Positions 4,737 to 5,979 of a stretch of 5,979 nucleotides of DNA are shown piece after piece; position 1 is the first letter of the stretch, and each line of letters starts with the position of its first letter. The notes under the pieces are model-generated. The model worked only from the letters and a program-made list of their open reading frames with translations. It was not told the origin of the DNA and ran no database searches. The position numbers and the translations under genes were made by a program. This DNA is from Alphaproteobacteria bacterium (lineage in GTDB: Bacteria; Pseudomonadota; Alphaproteobacteria; UBA828): NCBI GenBank assembly GCA_030604165.1, contig JAUVWK010000186.1, positions 1-5,979 of the forward strand, read 5' to 3'.

Positions 4737-5979
4737 GTGTCTACGTACAGGCTCGATCTATTCGGCGGCTTCGCGCTGCGCGACGAGAGCGGCGCGCCGA
4801 TCACGATACGGTCGAAAAAGGGCCGCTGTCTGCTCGGCTACGTCGCGCTTGCCCAGGGCCAGCATAAACATCGCGTGTTGTTAGCTGGGCTACTTTGGGG
4901 CGATCGGGACGATACACACGCGCGCCGCAGCCTTAGTCAGGAGCTCTATCGCTTGCGCGGCCTCTTCTCTGAGGAGGCCCAGGCCAAATTCTATCTTTCC
5001 GAGGACACGGTCAGCTTTGCACAAGACCTGCTCGAAGTTGACGTAGTGAGGTTCGAACGCGGCTTGGATTCAGGCGAACTCGAGACCGTAAGAGAGGCTC
5101 TTGACCTCTACACAGGCGACCTGCTGGCTGGCCTGGAGACGGGTCAGGAGGTTTGCGAAGACTGGCTGCGCGACGAGCGCGAACGCCTGCGCGACCGCGC
5201 CATCGCGGCCTGGCACGATGTTTTGCGGGCGCAGATGGAGGGCCCGGCCGAACCCGCCATCGAAAGCGCCTCTCGACTGCTAGCGCTCGATGCCACCAGC
5301 GAGGAAGCGCATCGCGCGCTGATGCAGCTTTACGAGAAGTCGGGCCGGCGCGACCTGGCGCTCAGGCAATACAAGAAATGCGCAGAAGCTCTCTCGGCAG
5401 AACTGGGCATAAAACCCGACGCTTCGACCCGGGCGCTCCATGAGAGGATCAGTGCCGCACCGCAGACACAGGATGCAAACGCTGACAAGCCGGGCCCCAT
5501 TGGAAGCGCTCCAAATGGAGAAGTGGCCAAGATTGATCAGCCGCTGCCGCTGCCGTCAAAGCCCTCGATCGCGGTGCTGCCGTTTTCGAACATGAGTGGC
5601 GATCCCGAGCAGGAGTATTTCTCCGACGGCATTGCCGACGATATTATCACCGGGCTGTCCCGCTTCGGCGACCTGTTCGTCATCTCGCGCAATTCCTCGT
5701 TCACCTACAAAGGTGCTGCCGTCGACATCAAACGTGTCGGCCGCGAGCTCGGCGTGCGTTACGTGCTCGAGGGCAGCGTGCGCAAGGCCGGCAACCGCGT
5801 ACGCATCAACGCGCAGCTTATTGAGGCGGAGACCGATAATCATCTCTGGGCGGACAAATACGACGGTGACCTGACCGACATCTTCGACCTCCAGGACGAG
5901 ATTACTGCGAGCGTTGTCGGCGCTGTCCAGCCGACGGTCTTCCTAGCTGAAATCGAGCGAGTTCGGCGCAAACACCCAG
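4737..5979 (+). CDS. SARP-like transcriptional regulator: winged helix, BTAD and TolB-like domain (3' end outside the window)
   Basis: The frame is open from GTG 4737 to the window edge, giving 414 residues of an incomplete protein. Residues 1-95 resemble an OmpR/DnrI-type winged helix (YRLDLFGGFAL, LLWGD, then the probable recognition helix around RRSLSQELYRLR, 63-74). Residues about 102-240 form a BTAD, the helical TPR-like domain of SARP regulators (DLYTGDLLAGL, DWLRDERERLRDRA, LMQLYEKSGRRDLALRQY, ending near ELGIKPD). A proline-rich, low-complexity linker follows. From residue 277 comes a TolB-like domain of the kind found in alphaproteobacterial adenylate cyclases and regulators (SIAVLPFSNMSGD, YFSDGIADDIITGLSR, VRYVLEGSVRK, DIFDLQDEIT); in relatives TPR repeats usually follow. 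There is no membrane segment in the visible part, so it is probably cytosolic. Codon use is less G/C-biased than in the genes to the left (codons such as TTA, AGA, ATA and ACA appear). The phased repeats just upstream suggest autoregulation. The signal it senses is unknown. Confidence 0.88.
   Translation, partial: MSTYRLDLFGGFALRDESGAPITIRSKKGRCLLGYVALAQGQHKHRVLLAGLLWGDRDDTHARRSLSQELYRLRGLFSEEAQAKFYLSEDTVSFAQDLLEVDVVRFERGLDSGELETVREALDLYTGDLLAGLETGQEVCEDWLRDERERLRDRAIAAWHDVLRAQMEGPAEPAIESASRLLALDATSEEAHRALMQLYEKSGRRDLALRQYKKCAEALSAELGIKPDASTRALHERISAAPQTQDANADKPGPIGSAPNGEVAKIDQPLPLPSKPSIAVLPFSNMSGDPEQEYFSDGIADDIITGLSRFGDLFVISRNSSFTYKGAAVDIKRVGRELGVRYVLEGSVRKAGNRVRINAQLIEAETDNHLWADKYDGDLTDIFDLQDEITASVVGAVQPTVFLAEIERVRRKHP

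Overview
This GC-rich window with strong G/C-ending codon use looks like the chromosome of an alphaproteobacterium, perhaps of the Rhodospirillales type. That placement is inferred from composition, protein families and gene style, not from a marker gene.

Left part (1-2631): two plus-strand genes only 4 bases apart. The first is the 3' part of a radical SAM gene with an in-frame amber codon at 444-446, after which the same frame stays open and family-like for another 113 codons. The second is a long gene that joins a complete two-domain lipoate-protein ligase (LplA type) to a complete alpha/beta-hydrolase in one 612-residue reading frame. Radical SAM plus lipoate ligase suggests a lipoate assembly operon of the LipS1/LipS2-like kind. 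In that pathway a ligase attaches octanoate or lipoate and paired radical SAM proteins insert sulfur. The fused hydrolase is an unexplained extra part.

Middle part (2632-4238): a 203-bp intergenic region, with one possible CtrA half-site, precedes a full-length class III (omega) aminotransferase with its PLP-binding residues intact. It appears to be a separate transcription unit. Its amino donor cannot be read from the sequence.

Right part (4239-5979): after a short gene-free stretch comes a small minus-strand gene (66 aa) with a perfect Shine-Dalgarno sequence, then a 205-bp divergent intergenic region, then the start of a plus-strand regulator that runs off the window. The regulator has the SARP-like order winged helix, BTAD, followed by a TolB-like domain. 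The intergenic region holds a strikingly regular array of TCAAA-type heptamers spaced 10-11 bp apart, nearly centred between the two start codons. SARP-family regulators are known to bind direct heptamer repeats on an 11-bp period. The array is therefore a strong candidate operator for the regulator, controlling itself and the small divergent gene. This array and the ligase-hydrolase fusion are the two most interesting items in the window.
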